This document shows, in pieces, positions 35,885 through 45,858 of a DNA stretch of 64,000 nt. The stretch's first letter is position 1; each line of letters starts with the position of its first letter. The stretch is from a virus, in IMG/VR virus record IMGVR_UViG_3300044634_001013, positions 1 through 64,000 of that record. One strand, given 5' to 3'. A program made the position numbers and the translations under genes. The notes beneath the pieces were generated by a model. It worked only from the letters and a program-made list of their open reading frames with translations, had not been told where the DNA came from and searched no databases.

Positions 35885-35913
35885 TTGTATTAGTAATGGT
35901 ATTTTAGTATAAT
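35885..35913 (+). promoter_or_regulatory. Promoter TTGTAT-17-TATAAT for chaperone/tape measure operon
   Basis: TTGTAT (35885-35890), 17 bases, TATAAT (35908-35913), right after the terminator. No TGN before the -10. It would start the long mRNA for the chaperones, tape measure and tail tip genes. Confidence 0.7.
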
Positions 35914-35939
35914 GATTTAGACGATCCTAGGAGGATAAA

Positions 35940-36272
35940 TTGGCAACTACAGTATACGACGTAGAAGAAATTGAACTACAAAACGGGGATAAGGCAAAGC
36001 TAAAGCCCCTTACAATTAAAGAGCTAAGAAAATTTATGGCGGCGATTCAAAAGACCGCAGACTCAAAAACAGAAGATGAAACACTTACAGTGTTAATTGA
36101 TGCATGTGCAGTAGCACTTGAAAGACAGTTACCTGAACTAGTAAAAGATAGAGATGCATTAGAAGATGCTCTGGACGTACCCACAATCAATCGCATCCTT
36201 GAGGTATGCGGTGGGATTAAGATGGACGACCCAAACCTTCTAGCGGCGGCGGTTCTGGCTGGTCAGAACTAG
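35940..36272 (+). CDS. Tail assembly chaperone G
   Basis: A 110-residue protein. The start is TTG at 35940, 5 bases after a perfect AGGAGG; there is no ATG in a better place. It has 'YDVEEIELQNGDKAKLKPLT' and 'KELRKFMAAIQKTAD', and ends 'MDDPNLLAAAVLAGQN'. It holds the tape measure protein soluble while the tube polymerises around it. The frame carries a slippery site at 36230 that sends some ribosomes into the T extension. Confidence 0.85.
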   Translation: MATTVYDVEEIELQNGDKAKLKPLTIKELRKFMAAIQKTADSKTEDETLTVLIDACAVALERQLPELVKDRDALEDALDVPTINRILEVCGGIKMDDPNLLAAAVLAGQN

Positions 36273-36604
36273 ACCTTGCCGCATTAGAGGGAGAACTGTT
36301 TCTTCTAGGTCATTGGAAAAATTACGAAGATCTAGAAGAGCAGTTATCAATGCCAGAGTTAATAAATACTTTTAAGGCAATACAAAAGAGAGAGCAAGAG
36401 AAACGAAAGTTTTTAGCATCACTTCAAGGTATTGACTTAGATGGAGAAGAAAAAGAAAAAAGCGAGGGCACCACCTTCGATGATATCAGAGCAAGAGCAC
36501 TAGGAATTAGTGCATCTTCAAGCGATGTTGTTTCTTTGCAAGGATCATTTGCAGCAGAAGCAGGGTTTGGTATCGGAGCAGGATTGGGATACTCTAGGGA
36601 GTAA
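35940..36604 (+). CDS. Tail assembly chaperone GT (-1 frameshift product)
   Basis: Reading shifts -1 at CCCAAAC (36230-36236): codons CCA-AAC re-pair as CCC-AAA and continue 'CCT TCT AGC'. The T part (36236-36604) runs 'PSSGGGSGWSELDLAALEGE', 'LFLLGHWKNYEDLEEQL', then a charged tail, the usual T-domain of siphophages that contacts the tape measure. This frame has a stop at 36218-36220, so the shift must lie between there and the G stop at 36270. The ATG at 36350 is internal and not the start of T. Product about 221 residues. Confidence 0.85.
36230..36282 (+). other. Programmed -1 ribosomal frameshift site with nested hairpin
   Basis: C CCA AAC fits X XXY YYZ in the G frame. Downstream, GTTCTG (36252-36257) pairs with CAGAAC (36264-36269) and GCGGC (36243-36247) can pair with GCCGC (36278-36282), a nested stem starting 6 bases after the slip site, a usual distance for a stimulator. 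Confidence 0.82.
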
Positions 36605-36611
36605 CTAGTAA

Positions 36612-39600
36612 ATGGCTGACGAAAATATAGTCACGAATATAGTCGCTAATGCCGACTTTTCAAATCTTATTGCCGATGTGCATAAGGTTACAGCATCACT
36701 CTCTAAACTCCAGGAGCAAATAGCCAACTCTAATAAGATGTTGGCAAATCAAATTTCTGTAATGAATAAGTCCTTTTCGGACACATTAAGAAGCACTGGT
36801 CAATTCTCCACACACTTTGTAAGCTTACAGTCAGATGTTGAAAGGTTTGGAAAAAACTTAGATGGCGGAAAGTTAAAGCTAAATCAGTATTTCCAAACAC
36901 TTCAAACCCATACTAGGACTTCAGGCGGATTAATAAGAGACCTTGCCAAGCAGCAGGTTGCTTTACAAAATGCTGTATTACAACCACTAGGTAAAAACTC
37001 ACAGGGCTTAATGCAGTTTAATGTGCATGTTCCAAGAGGACTAGATGAAGTAAAGAACAAAACTGCAATAGCTAGACAAGAACTTCAGATTATGAATAAG
37101 GTAATCCAGCAGGGTGCAGGACAACTTATTAACTGGGGTAAAAATACACAGTGGGCTGGTCGTCAGTTAACTGTAGGATTAACAGTTCCACTTGCAGCTT
37201 TTGGAAAAGCAGCAGCAGATGCATTTAGACAAGCAGACCAAGAGCTAGTAAGATTAACTAAGGTATATGGAGATGTTGCTGGTACATCAGCACAAGAATT
37301 AGGCAAAGTCAGAGATGATGTAATTGCAACTTCAAGAGAGCTTTCAAAAGCATACGGAGTTTCATTTAAAGACACCATCGCACTTGCTGCAGACATTGCC
37401 GCAACTGGAAAAACTGGAAATGAGCTTTTAGCATCAATAAAAGAAACAAGTCGTCTAGCCGTGCTCGGAGAAGTAGACAGACAAGATGCCATGAAAGCAA
37501 CTCTTGCAATTCAGACAGCATTTAAACAAAATACAGATGAGCTGTCTGAATCAATTAACTTTCTTAACGCAGTTGAAAACCAGACATCTACAACTCTTAA
37601 TGACTTAGTAGAAGCAATTCCAAAAGCAGGCCCCGTCATTCAAGGACTTGGGGGAAGCGTTCAAGACTTAGCTCTTTACCTAACAGCAATGAGAGAAGGC
37701 GGAATTAATGCATCAGAAGGTGCCAACGCTTTAAAGTCAGCGCTTGCTTCTTTAATTAACCCAACAAATGTTGCAGTAGAAAAGTTCCAAGGATTTGGAA
37801 TTGATCTTTTAGGTATTGTAGGTAAGAATGCTGGCAATGTAACAGGAACACTTTTAGAACTACAAGGAGCCTTAGATAATTTAGACCCTCTTCAAAAGCA
37901 GCAGGCTATTGAGCAGCTATTCGGTAAATTCCAGTTTGCAAGACTAAACGCTCTATTTGAGAATCTTGGAAGACAGGGTAGCCAGACTCTTCAAGTTATG
38001 GACCTAATGAAAGCAAGCTCACAAGATTTAGCAAATGTGGCTGGCCGAGAATTAGGTGCAGTAACAGAGTCAGCTTCTGGTAAATATCGCCGAGCAATTG
38101 AAGGATTAAAGGCAGACTTAGCTGGAGTGGGAGAACAATTTCTTTCAATTAACACAGCACTTATTAATGTTGTTGATAAAGTTCTGCAGTTTGTAAATAA
38201 TTTGCCTAAGCCTCTAAAACAAGCACTTACCTTTCTAGGTGGATTAACAGCAGTTGCTGGTCCACTTATCATGCTCACTGGTGTGCTTGCAAACTTCTTT
38301 GGCTACATACTTAAGGGTGTAGGTCACATGAAAGCTTTCTTCCGTGGCGGAGAAGGATGGAAGTACTTAACGCCAGAAATTCTTGCTTCAGAAAAAGCAG
38401 GAAAGCTTATGGAGCAAACCTTTTATTCAGATGCAAAAGCAGCGGGAGTTCTACAACTAGCTCTAAGAAACCTAATTGATGAGTTTACCATACTTGAAGC
38501 TAAGGCTAAATCAGGAGCCATATCTGTATCACCAGCAATTAATACAATGGCTGGAAACCTTGTTCAATCTGCTGGACCTGGAGGAAGAGTTGTAAATCCT
38601 CAACACCCATTAATTAGTGCAGTTGATACACGCTCTATGTCACACATGAATCCAGTTGCTGGAATGACTGAGCAGCAGAAATTAGCACAGACATTATTTG
38701 GCGTAGTTCCTGGAGCACCTAGAGTAAATAATAAAATTAAAGATAATCCACAAATGTATATGTCTGGAGACCTGCCAAAGATTGAAGGTTTGACATCCGT
38801 AAGAGGAGTTTCAACTGGTGTTGTTTCAGAAGAAGCTGCTAAGTGGCATGCTATGACTGGTGCAATGGCAATGCAATCTCAATCAGAAATTGAATTATTA
38901 AAGAGTGAAGTTGCAGCAACAGGAACAATAACAGCAAGTCTTTCTGATTCTTATCAAGCACTGCTTCCTCAAATGACTGCTCTTACATCTAAAGCTGCTG
39001 CAGCATCGGCACAGATTGTTGCAGAACTTCAAGCAGGAAAACTTACTGTTGATCAAGCTCGTGCAAAAATCGTTCAGTTAAACTATGAAATTGAAGCTGC
39101 AATGGGTCAAGCAGCTGCGGGAGTCGCACAGGCAACTGGAAGAAATATTAGTCTAACCCAACTCCCACTTGTAAATCAGCCAGTAGTTGATCCAAGCGGT
39201 AAGTCTAATATGAAAGAAATTAGCCGCCCAGGTCGAACAAGAGATTTATTGAATAAGGTTGCTCGTGGGCTTGGTGTAAGAACATATGGTGCTGGATATA
39301 GCACAGAAACAACAATACCAAAAAGATTTAACTCAGGTAATCTTGTACCAGGAACTGGAAATACTGATACTGTTCCAGCAATGCTTACCCCAGGAGAGTT
39401 TGTTGTAAATGCAAAAGCAACGAGACAAAATCTTCCATTACTGCAAGCAATAAATGGATCTGGCTCAAGAGGTCCTGGCTACCAGTTTGGTTCCTCAAAA
39501 GAAATTCGTGCAGATTATACTGGTAGAGAGCTAGCACATCTTACAGATATGATTTATACAAAAGATTTAAAGGCGGATCAACGGGCTGCATTAATGAGAC

Positions 39601-42600
39601 AGTTTGGAGTAACTAATGCTGACATTGCCTCAGAAACTGGAAGATACGGATCTTCTTTGACGGCGGCATATCATGGATTCTTTAATCAAGGTACAAACAA
39701 TGGAAATCTAGATATACAAAAGGCCATCGACTACCTTGAAGGAAAGCCAGTATTAGATCCTAAAAATGGAATGGTAACACATAGTCCATCTATGGCATAT
39801 AGAGCAATGATGATGGACCTAGGAGTTCCTGATTCCGAAATGGATGCATTCTCTAAAGACATGGATAGAAAAATTGTTGCTAATTTAAAGTCAGCCCAAG
39901 AGTCTGGATCGATATACCTTGCAGATACACCAAAAAATTCAAGTCAGGCTGGAACATCTACAATTGGAAAATCAATAGAAGATTATGTAAAGTCTACTGG
40001 TAATCCTGGAATGGTAAAAAGTCTTAGAGGGCTAAAGCAACCTGGAGAATTTAGAGTTCAAAGACAAGGTAGAAGTAGCTCTAATAGATACTTCCCCAAA
40101 GCTACATCTAAAGTTAGCACTATGTTGGCTTCTATTATTGCTAAAAAAAGAATGCCACAAAAACTTCCAAACCTTTTAGACATATTCCCAAAAACTGGTA
40201 AAGTTTTTCAGCTTCCAAAAGATGATATTATATCTAGAGGGTTAGCGTCAAGAACTCCATACAACAGAAGACTATATAGAAATCAAGGTGGCATAATTGG
40301 AATGAACTCTGGAGGAATGGTTCCAGGAGTTCAGTATTTTAATGAAGGCTCAGATGGCCCAGTTCAACCAGCAAGAATAAGATTTGGTTCTGCTTTTGCA
40401 GCAGAAAGAGAAAAAGGATTTGTAGGAAGAAGCATGGCTGGTGGACCAATGGCTGGCATCGGCGTCGGTATGGGAATGCAAATGGCTGGCGGAATGATGG
40501 GTGGCAGTGCTGGCACAATGCTTCAGATGGCTTCTATATTGCCAATGATGGCTCCAAATATGTTAAGCGGAATACCAACAATGTTAGGTAAAATTTCTGG
40601 AGGATTAAAGAATGTAGGCGGATTTGCAAGCTTTGCTGGCAAAGCAATAGGAATGGCATTTAGAGTAGGACCACTTCTAGCAATTACTGCAGCAATTGCA
40701 GGAACCTATGCAATGTTTAAAAAGTTTAAGGAAGAGCAGGAGCAAAATAGAATTGAAGAAACAAATTCTATTGGAATTACAAAGAAGTCTGCGGCAGAAG
40801 CTGGAATTAAGTATAACAATTTATCTGATTCTATTAAAGCAGTAAATGACCAGCTTGATTTAACTAGAGCAAAGGGAAAGAACGCCTATGAGTCATTAAA
40901 CTCATCTGGAGTTCAAGGCTTAACACTAAGCATTAAAGAGCTTAAGGCTGGTATTCAGGATGCTAAAAAGAATCAAAAAGAATTGGTTTCAACATTTACA
41001 AACATCGATGAAGGAACTGATATTCAGAGACAGCAAAAAGTAATTGAAATTGCAACCAACATGAAGGCGCAATTTGTCGCTGCTGGAATGTCTGCACAAG
41101 ATGCAACTAATAAAATATATGCAATCATATCGGCATCAGATAAAGCTGACATGGCATTTAATGCAATATCAAGCGCTGGATTTAGAAATATTATAGACTC
41201 AACAACTGCAGCGGATTCAATGATAACTAAGCTTGGTAAAAACATGAATAGTTTAAGCGCAGATGATTTAGGAAATTCTATTTCAAATGCTACAAGTGCT
41301 TTGGACGTGAACCTTAAAAAGTTGATGCAAACAAAAGACGAAAATGGCAAATTGCTAACGCAACAGGAAGCCATGAAAAAAATACTAGATGACATTAACT
41401 CCAAAGAAGGAGCTAGAACAACAATTACATCTGGACAAATTGATACTCTTAAAAAGACTCATCCTGAGCTAGCGGCAATATTAAATGATTCTGACAATAT
41501 AGCTGGAATGTATTCTAAGTGGAGACTCCTCCTGTCTGGAGTCAGAACTGACTTAAAGAATATTAGTTCTGAGCAGGCACAGGCACTTGCATCTTTTGAG
41601 GCAGCATTAGATACTGCAATTACAGCATCAGAAGCTGCTTCTACTGGAAGTGGTATTGCTTATAAATCACAAAAATCAATTGCAGCTCTTCAAAAACAAA
41701 TAGCGGCTGGTGGACAAAATGCTGCTAGATCTGCACAAAAAACACAAGATCAGATTAAAGAAGAAATTAAATTAATTGATAAGCGTATAGATAAGATTAA
41801 TGAAGAGGCAAATGCACGTAAGAAGGCTCTAGAGGCAAATCAAAGCAAAGAAAACCTAGCCCTTGAAATTCAAAAGGCTCAGCTAGAATATGCAGATAAG
41901 CTTGCTGCTGGAGACATGTCTGGTGCAGCACAAGCACAATTAAGAATTAAGCAGCTTCTAGGAGAAAAAGAAACTCAAAAGGCTCTAGACGCTATTGAAG
42001 AAAATAGATCAAAGCGTGAGAAGGTACTGCTTGAGCAAAGAGAAAAGCTTGAAGAGCAATCTAATAGGGCTGCTAAAAATCTTACAAATGCACAAAATAA
42101 TGCTGCTGCAGCTACAGAAAGAATGAGCAAGATAGATCAGTATCAAAACGAATACGAAAGGCTTATAAAAGAACAGTCAAGACTTGACTTAATTCTTAGT
42201 AAAGACCCTACAAATAAACAAGCATTGAAGGATCAAAAAGATTTGGTTCAAGGCCCACTAGGAGATTTAGCAAAACAAATTGCAGCTGATGCAACTGGTA
42301 AAGATAAAAATCTTGCAACTGAGCTAAAGAAAATATTTACTGGAACATTGATTGACGCAAGCGGTAAATCTTTGGCAGGTGGAATAACTCGTGAATATAG
42401 TGGAGCTCAAATGAGTGATCCTTTCTATAGACCTGGAGTAGCAGATAAGGCATTAAAGCAAGATGCATCAGCAGCACTTGCAGGCGCCAAAGCAATTACT
42501 GGCGGTAAAACAATTGCAGATCTATATAATGCATATCTTGGAATAGGTCAGGCTGGATCTACAACTGCAAAAACTGCATATGAAGTTGATACCAATTATG

Positions 42601-43124
42601 CTAAGTATGGAGGCAATGTTAATAAGGGCGGGCTTTCTCAGGTAGCTAAAGAGTCTATTGTAAGAGATAACAATTTAAAGGTTGGACAATTCTTTAAATA
42701 TAACGGACAGACTTATAAAATTAAGGCGCCTAACTATATTGTTAGATTGGCAGGTGGAGGGCCAGTATCTGGTCCAGGAACTGGAACATCAGATTCTATT
42801 CCAGCATATCTTTCAAACGGAGAGTTTGTTGTAAATGCTAAATCAGCTTCAGCATTTGGATATTCTAATTTAGAAAAAATTAATAAAATGGCAGCAGGCG
42901 GAATAGCAACAAAGTTTAATGTACCAGCATATTCAACTGGTGGTAGAATGAAATATAGCGAAGGCGGACCAGTTGGCGGGCAGGTAATTAATATGACAAT
43001 CAATGCCGCAGAAGGAATGGACGAGAGAGCACTTGCAGATATGGTTATGAATAGACTTAAGGTTGCTAATAGAAACGGTAATTCAAAAGTTGGAGAAACG
43101 ATTGTAATAGGAGGTAGATACTAA
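36612..43124 (+). CDS. Tape measure protein
   Basis: A 2170-residue protein that sets tail length; at the usual 0.15 nm per residue the tail would be about 325 nm. Residues about 200-420 hold the TP901/PhageMin_Tail core ('DQELVRLTKVYGDVAG', 'EVDRQDAMKATLAIQTAF', 'LTAMREGGINASEGANALKS'). Hydrophobic segments near 540-570 and a Gly/Met-rich block at about 1270-1370 are likely membrane-inserting. Heptads fill about 1710-1870. Two copies of a 'GTG.TD.VPA.L..GEFVVNAK' motif (about 913 and 2055) bracket an unusual insert (950-1230). No lysozyme or peptidase motif was seen. The ATG follows the T stop by 7 bases. Confidence 0.93.
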   Translation: MADENIVTNIVANADFSNLIADVHKVTASLSKLQEQIANSNKMLANQISVMNKSFSDTLRSTGQFSTHFVSLQSDVERFGKNLDGGKLKLNQYFQTLQTHTRTSGGLIRDLAKQQVALQNAVLQPLGKNSQGLMQFNVHVPRGLDEVKNKTAIARQELQIMNKVIQQGAGQLINWGKNTQWAGRQLTVGLTVPLAAFGKAAADAFRQADQELVRLTKVYGDVAGTSAQELGKVRDDVIATSRELSKAYGVSFKDTIALAADIAATGKTGNELLASIKETSRLAVLGEVDRQDAMKATLAIQTAFKQNTDELSESINFLNAVENQTSTTLNDLVEAIPKAGPVIQGLGGSVQDLALYLTAMREGGINASEGANALKSALASLINPTNVAVEKFQGFGIDLLGIVGKNAGNVTGTLLELQGALDNLDPLQKQQAIEQLFGKFQFARLNALFENLGRQGSQTLQVMDLMKASSQDLANVAGRELGAVTESASGKYRRAIEGLKADLAGVGEQFLSINTALINVVDKVLQFVNNLPKPLKQALTFLGGLTAVAGPLIMLTGVLANFFGYILKGVGHMKAFFRGGEGWKYLTPEILASEKAGKLMEQTFYSDAKAAGVLQLALRNLIDEFTILEAKAKSGAISVSPAINTMAGNLVQSAGPGGRVVNPQHPLISAVDTRSMSHMNPVAGMTEQQKLAQTLFGVVPGAPRVNNKIKDNPQMYMSGDLPKIEGLTSVRGVSTGVVSEEAAKWHAMTGAMAMQSQSEIELLKSEVAATGTITASLSDSYQALLPQMTALTSKAAAASAQIVAELQAGKLTVDQARAKIVQLNYEIEAAMGQAAAGVAQATGRNISLTQLPLVNQPVVDPSGKSNMKEISRPGRTRDLLNKVARGLGVRTYGAGYSTETTIPKRFNSGNLVPGTGNTDTVPAMLTPGEFVVNAKATRQNLPLLQAINGSGSRGPGYQFGSSKEIRADYTGRELAHLTDMIYTKDLKADQRAALMRQFGVTNADIASETGRYGSSLTAAYHGFFNQGTNNGNLDIQKAIDYLEGKPVLDPKNGMVTHSPSMAYRAMMMDLGVPDSEMDAFSKDMDRKIVANLKSAQESGSIYLADTPKNSSQAGTSTIGKSIEDYVKSTGNPGMVKSLRGLKQPGEFRVQRQGRSSSNRYFPKATSKVSTMLASIIAKKRMPQKLPNLLDIFPKTGKVFQLPKDDIISRGLASRTPYNRRLYRNQGGIIGMNSGGMVPGVQYFNEGSDGPVQPARIRFGSAFAAEREKGFVGRSMAGGPMAGIGVGMGMQMAGGMMGGSAGTMLQMASILPMMAPNMLSGIPTMLGKISGGLKNVGGFASFAGKAIGMAFRVGPLLAITAAIAGTYAMFKKFKEEQEQNRIEETNSIGITKKSAAEAGIKYNNLSDSIKAVNDQLDLTRAKGKNAYESLNSSGVQGLTLSIKELKAGIQDAKKNQKELVSTFTNIDEGTDIQRQQKVIEIATNMKAQFVAAGMSAQDATNKIYAIISASDKADMAFNAISSAGFRNIIDSTTAADSMITKLGKNMNSLSADDLGNSISNATSALDVNLKKLMQTKDENGKLLTQQEAMKKILDDINSKEGARTTITSGQIDTLKKTHPELAAILNDSDNIAGMYSKWRLLLSGVRTDLKNISSEQAQALASFEAALDTAITASEAASTGSGIAYKSQKSIAALQKQIAAGGQNAARSAQKTQDQIKEEIKLIDKRIDKINEEANARKKALEANQSKENLALEIQKAQLEYADKLAAGDMSGAAQAQLRIKQLLGEKETQKALDAIEENRSKREKVLLEQREKLEEQSNRAAKNLTNAQNNAAAATERMSKIDQYQNEYERLIKEQSRLDLILSKDPTNKQALKDQKDLVQGPLGDLAKQIAADATGKDKNLATELKKIFTGTLIDASGKSLAGGITREYSGAQMSDPFYRPGVADKALKQDASAALAGAKAITGGKTIADLYNAYLGIGQAGSTTAKTAYEVDTNYAKYGGNVNKGGLSQVAKESIVRDNNLKVGQFFKYNGQTYKIKAPNYIVRLAGGGPVSGPGTGTSDSIPAYLSNGEFVVNAKSASAFGYSNLEKINKMAAGGIATKFNVPAYSTGGRMKYSEGGPVGGQVINMTINAAEGMDERALADMVMNRLKVANRNGNSKVGETIVIGGRY

Positions 43125-43606
43125 TGGCACATACAGTATATTTACCAGTAGGCTCATTACTATATATTGACACATCTGCAACAAGTACACCAACATGGGT
43201 TAAGCTTTCTGAGCACAATAGACAGCCAGTATCAATTGGTCAAAATCGTATTCAAAAAGCAACACGGATGAGCAATGGAACTCTTAGAAAGTTTTTCATT
43301 GCAGATAAAAAAGAATTTAGTACATCATGGAGCATGCTGCCGTCATTTTCAAATATGACTGTAGATTCTGGATATGGTGCGGTAGACCTAAAGTCATACT
43401 TTGAAGGAAGTAAAGGACAAGGAGTTTTTAAGCTTAAGGTAGTATATGGCAAGAATCAAACATCACCGTTTGCAGACAGAGAAGAGATATTCACAGTGTC
43501 CTTCACATCATGCAGTTTTGAAATAGTAAAGCGAAATGTTAAAGATGCCGTAGGTAACCCAGCTCAAGAATTCTGGAATGTATCTATCGCAATGGAAGAG
43601 GTATAA
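43124..43606 (+). CDS. Minor tail protein after tape measure (distal-tail region)
   Basis: A 160-residue protein starting in the TAATG overlap with the tape measure. Beta-rich: 'TVYLPVGSLLYIDTSATS', 'KKEFSTSWSMLPSFSNMTVD', 'FTVSFTSCSFEIVKRNVKD', 'EFWNVSIAMEEV'. Similar small proteins follow the tape measure in many actinophages and may act as distal-tail adaptors. Function by place; no clear fold marker. Confidence 0.65.
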   Translation: MAHTVYLPVGSLLYIDTSATSTPTWVKLSEHNRQPVSIGQNRIQKATRMSNGTLRKFFIADKKEFSTSWSMLPSFSNMTVDSGYGAVDLKSYFEGSKGQGVFKLKVVYGKNQTSPFADREEIFTVSFTSCSFEIVKRNVKDAVGNPAQEFWNVSIAMEEV

Positions 43607-45858
43607 TGATTACCTCAGTTCCATCATCAAATAATACCGTAGTTCAAAATTTATTCAAGCAACAGTCTTCAGTCAGAATTGGTACTGGATGTACTATTGA
43701 ATATAATATGAATTCAATGCTTGATAACATAGTTGTGAGTTACCCTTTAAGCATGGATCAGTATTATGCAAAATCAGAAAATGGGAAAGTAAACACATAT
43801 AAAAAGCTATTTCCAATTGATTCGATAGTTAAAGCATTTAGACCATTATATTCTGGAGTAAAATATTTAATCTGGACAAATCCAATTACAGAGACACCAA
43901 TAAATAGCTTTTATTCACCAAGAACATTTACATACCCTAGATCTTCATCAACACAGACAGATGGCTATGAGTCAGCCGTAACAACTATATACCCAAGACT
44001 TTATTATCCTGGGGTAACTACTTCTTATAAATATTGGGTTTCTCCAATTAATCAAAATGCGGATCTAACAGTAACCTACTCTGTTTTAACAGCAACAGTT
44101 AAGGAGGCTTCCAGTTCAGGTTCCCTAGTTACATATACATGTTTAAATAATCATGGATTTAGTTCAGGACAAACTGTTTCTATTACTGGGCTGTCTACTT
44201 CAGCATTTAATTTATCTTCTGTTGTAATTGCATCTACTCCAACACCAACTTCATTCACAGTTGCAAACTCAGCAACTGGCACTTGGGCCAGAGAGCAATC
44301 TGGAACTGCAACTCTTTCTGCTGCAACAAAGCCTGCAGCATCAAACAAAATTGTTGCAAGATTTGAAAAAACTCATATCCTTCCAAGCAATTATACTATT
44401 ACAATAACGTATTCTGATAACACAACTGCAACAGTAACTCAGTCTTCTGTCGACGCTTCTGGTCAAATAGTTTTGTTTTACAACGGAACATCTTGGACAA
44501 CAACAGAGCCATTAGAATATTCCACTCCTAAATTAATTAAGTCTATAAGACTACAGGCGACCAATCCAGGCGGCGGTAAAGTAATAGGCGTAATCGAAGT
44601 ATCTGCTAGATGGATAAAGGATATAAGCTCAGACATAGCTTCATTTGAAATACAAAAGGAATCTTCTTCAAGCTCAGAAGATATTCTCCCAGTAGGAAAG
44701 ATTACAGCAAATAATATTAATCTTGAGCTAATCAAGTATAACGAAGATGCCCTAGAGTATATATCTTACAATAGAGCAGAGTCTTTTGATATAACAAAAA
44801 ATTATTTAGTTAAGAATGCTGAATTAAAACCATACTTTTCAGTGTATCATTCTACAGGAACATACGGCTCTTCTGGCTCATTGTTCGATAAGATTCCTCA
44901 AGGATCCTATTACATAGACTCATGGTCAATACAGGAAACTGGAGAGGTATCATTAAATGCTTTAGACGGCGCAAAGTATTTAATGGAGACAATTGCTCCA
45001 GATATGCTGTGTGAGCAGTATCCAGTTACAGCAATTATAAGAAGGCTTCTAGACTCAATTGGATTTACAAACTATGAAATAAGAACAACTACTGCAGATA
45101 AATCTGTACCATTAATTAATTTCTGGTGGACAAATGGATCAAAGACTGTCTGGCAAGCTCTTCAAGAGCTATGTAGGGATATTCAGATGAACGCACTCTT
45201 TGACGAGAACAACGTGCTTCAATTTGCAAGCAGAGAATATATTTATACTAAGTCTAATGTAGACTGGTCTTTCACATATGATGAAGACGGAACCACTTTA
45301 CCTAATATTGTTTCTTTTTCTAAACAAGAACTTCCTTCTGCAAATCAAGTTAAGATTTTATGGCAAAGCCAGATGACATCTAATTATGCTGGAAACTCTG
45401 GAGATCTTTGGACCGATGAAGTATCTTATCTAAGCGCAGGCGGACTCAGATCAGACATACTTGCCAATACCTCACCAGAGAATACGGTTCTAGCAATAGA
45501 TATTGAAACATTAGACAGGTATAGCCCATCAGTAACACTTTATAATTATTCTGGATACGTTATGATTGATTCAGAAATAATTGAATACGATGCAATTCAA
45601 TATCAATATACACCAATAGGATCAAATACTTCTCAGTTGGTCTGGATATCATCTTCTAGCGATGTAAATAAGTATAGATACCTTTCAAGACCTGGGTATG
45701 CTGATATTAAAAAGCCACAGGAAACTGCTTACTTTAGACCTACTGGAAGATATCGTGTAAAAACCAGAGGTGCTTTTGGCACAACACCTGCTGCTCATCC
45801 AGCATCAGCTTTAACATCTTTAGCAAACTGGAATCAAAGAAAGGCGTTTTGGGAATAA
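43606..45858 (+). CDS. Minor tail protein / baseplate hub-like protein
   Basis: A 750-residue protein in TAATG overlap with the gene before. The N-terminal 120 residues are Tyr/Pro-rich. Around 165-225 there is a small module 'YTCLNNHGFSSGQTVSITG', also seen in the fibre at 5830. Residues 250-330 look like a beta sandwich. The rest ('EIQKESSSSSEDILPVGKI', 'QYPVTAIIRRLLDSIG', 'VWQALQELCRDIQMNALFD') fits hub proteins (Tal/gp27-like) at the tail tip. No hydrolase motif. Overlaps the next gene by 10 bases. Confidence 0.72.
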   Translation: MITSVPSSNNTVVQNLFKQQSSVRIGTGCTIEYNMNSMLDNIVVSYPLSMDQYYAKSENGKVNTYKKLFPIDSIVKAFRPLYSGVKYLIWTNPITETPINSFYSPRTFTYPRSSSTQTDGYESAVTTIYPRLYYPGVTTSYKYWVSPINQNADLTVTYSVLTATVKEASSSGSLVTYTCLNNHGFSSGQTVSITGLSTSAFNLSSVVIASTPTPTSFTVANSATGTWAREQSGTATLSAATKPAASNKIVARFEKTHILPSNYTITITYSDNTTATVTQSSVDASGQIVLFYNGTSWTTTEPLEYSTPKLIKSIRLQATNPGGGKVIGVIEVSARWIKDISSDIASFEIQKESSSSSEDILPVGKITANNINLELIKYNEDALEYISYNRAESFDITKNYLVKNAELKPYFSVYHSTGTYGSSGSLFDKIPQGSYYIDSWSIQETGEVSLNALDGAKYLMETIAPDMLCEQYPVTAIIRRLLDSIGFTNYEIRTTTADKSVPLINFWWTNGSKTVWQALQELCRDIQMNALFDENNVLQFASREYIYTKSNVDWSFTYDEDGTTLPNIVSFSKQELPSANQVKILWQSQMTSNYAGNSGDLWTDEVSYLSAGGLRSDILANTSPENTVLAIDIETLDRYSPSVTLYNYSGYVMIDSEIIEYDAIQYQYTPIGSNTSQLVWISSSSDVNKYRYLSRPGYADIKKPQETAYFRPTGRYRVKTRGAFGTTPAAHPASALTSLANWNQRKAFWE

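Noticed and set aside
36350-36604. Separate gene starting at ATG 36350
   Set aside because: The frame is open and conserved further upstream to the slippery site, and no ribosome site precedes the ATG; it is the T part of the GT frameshift product.
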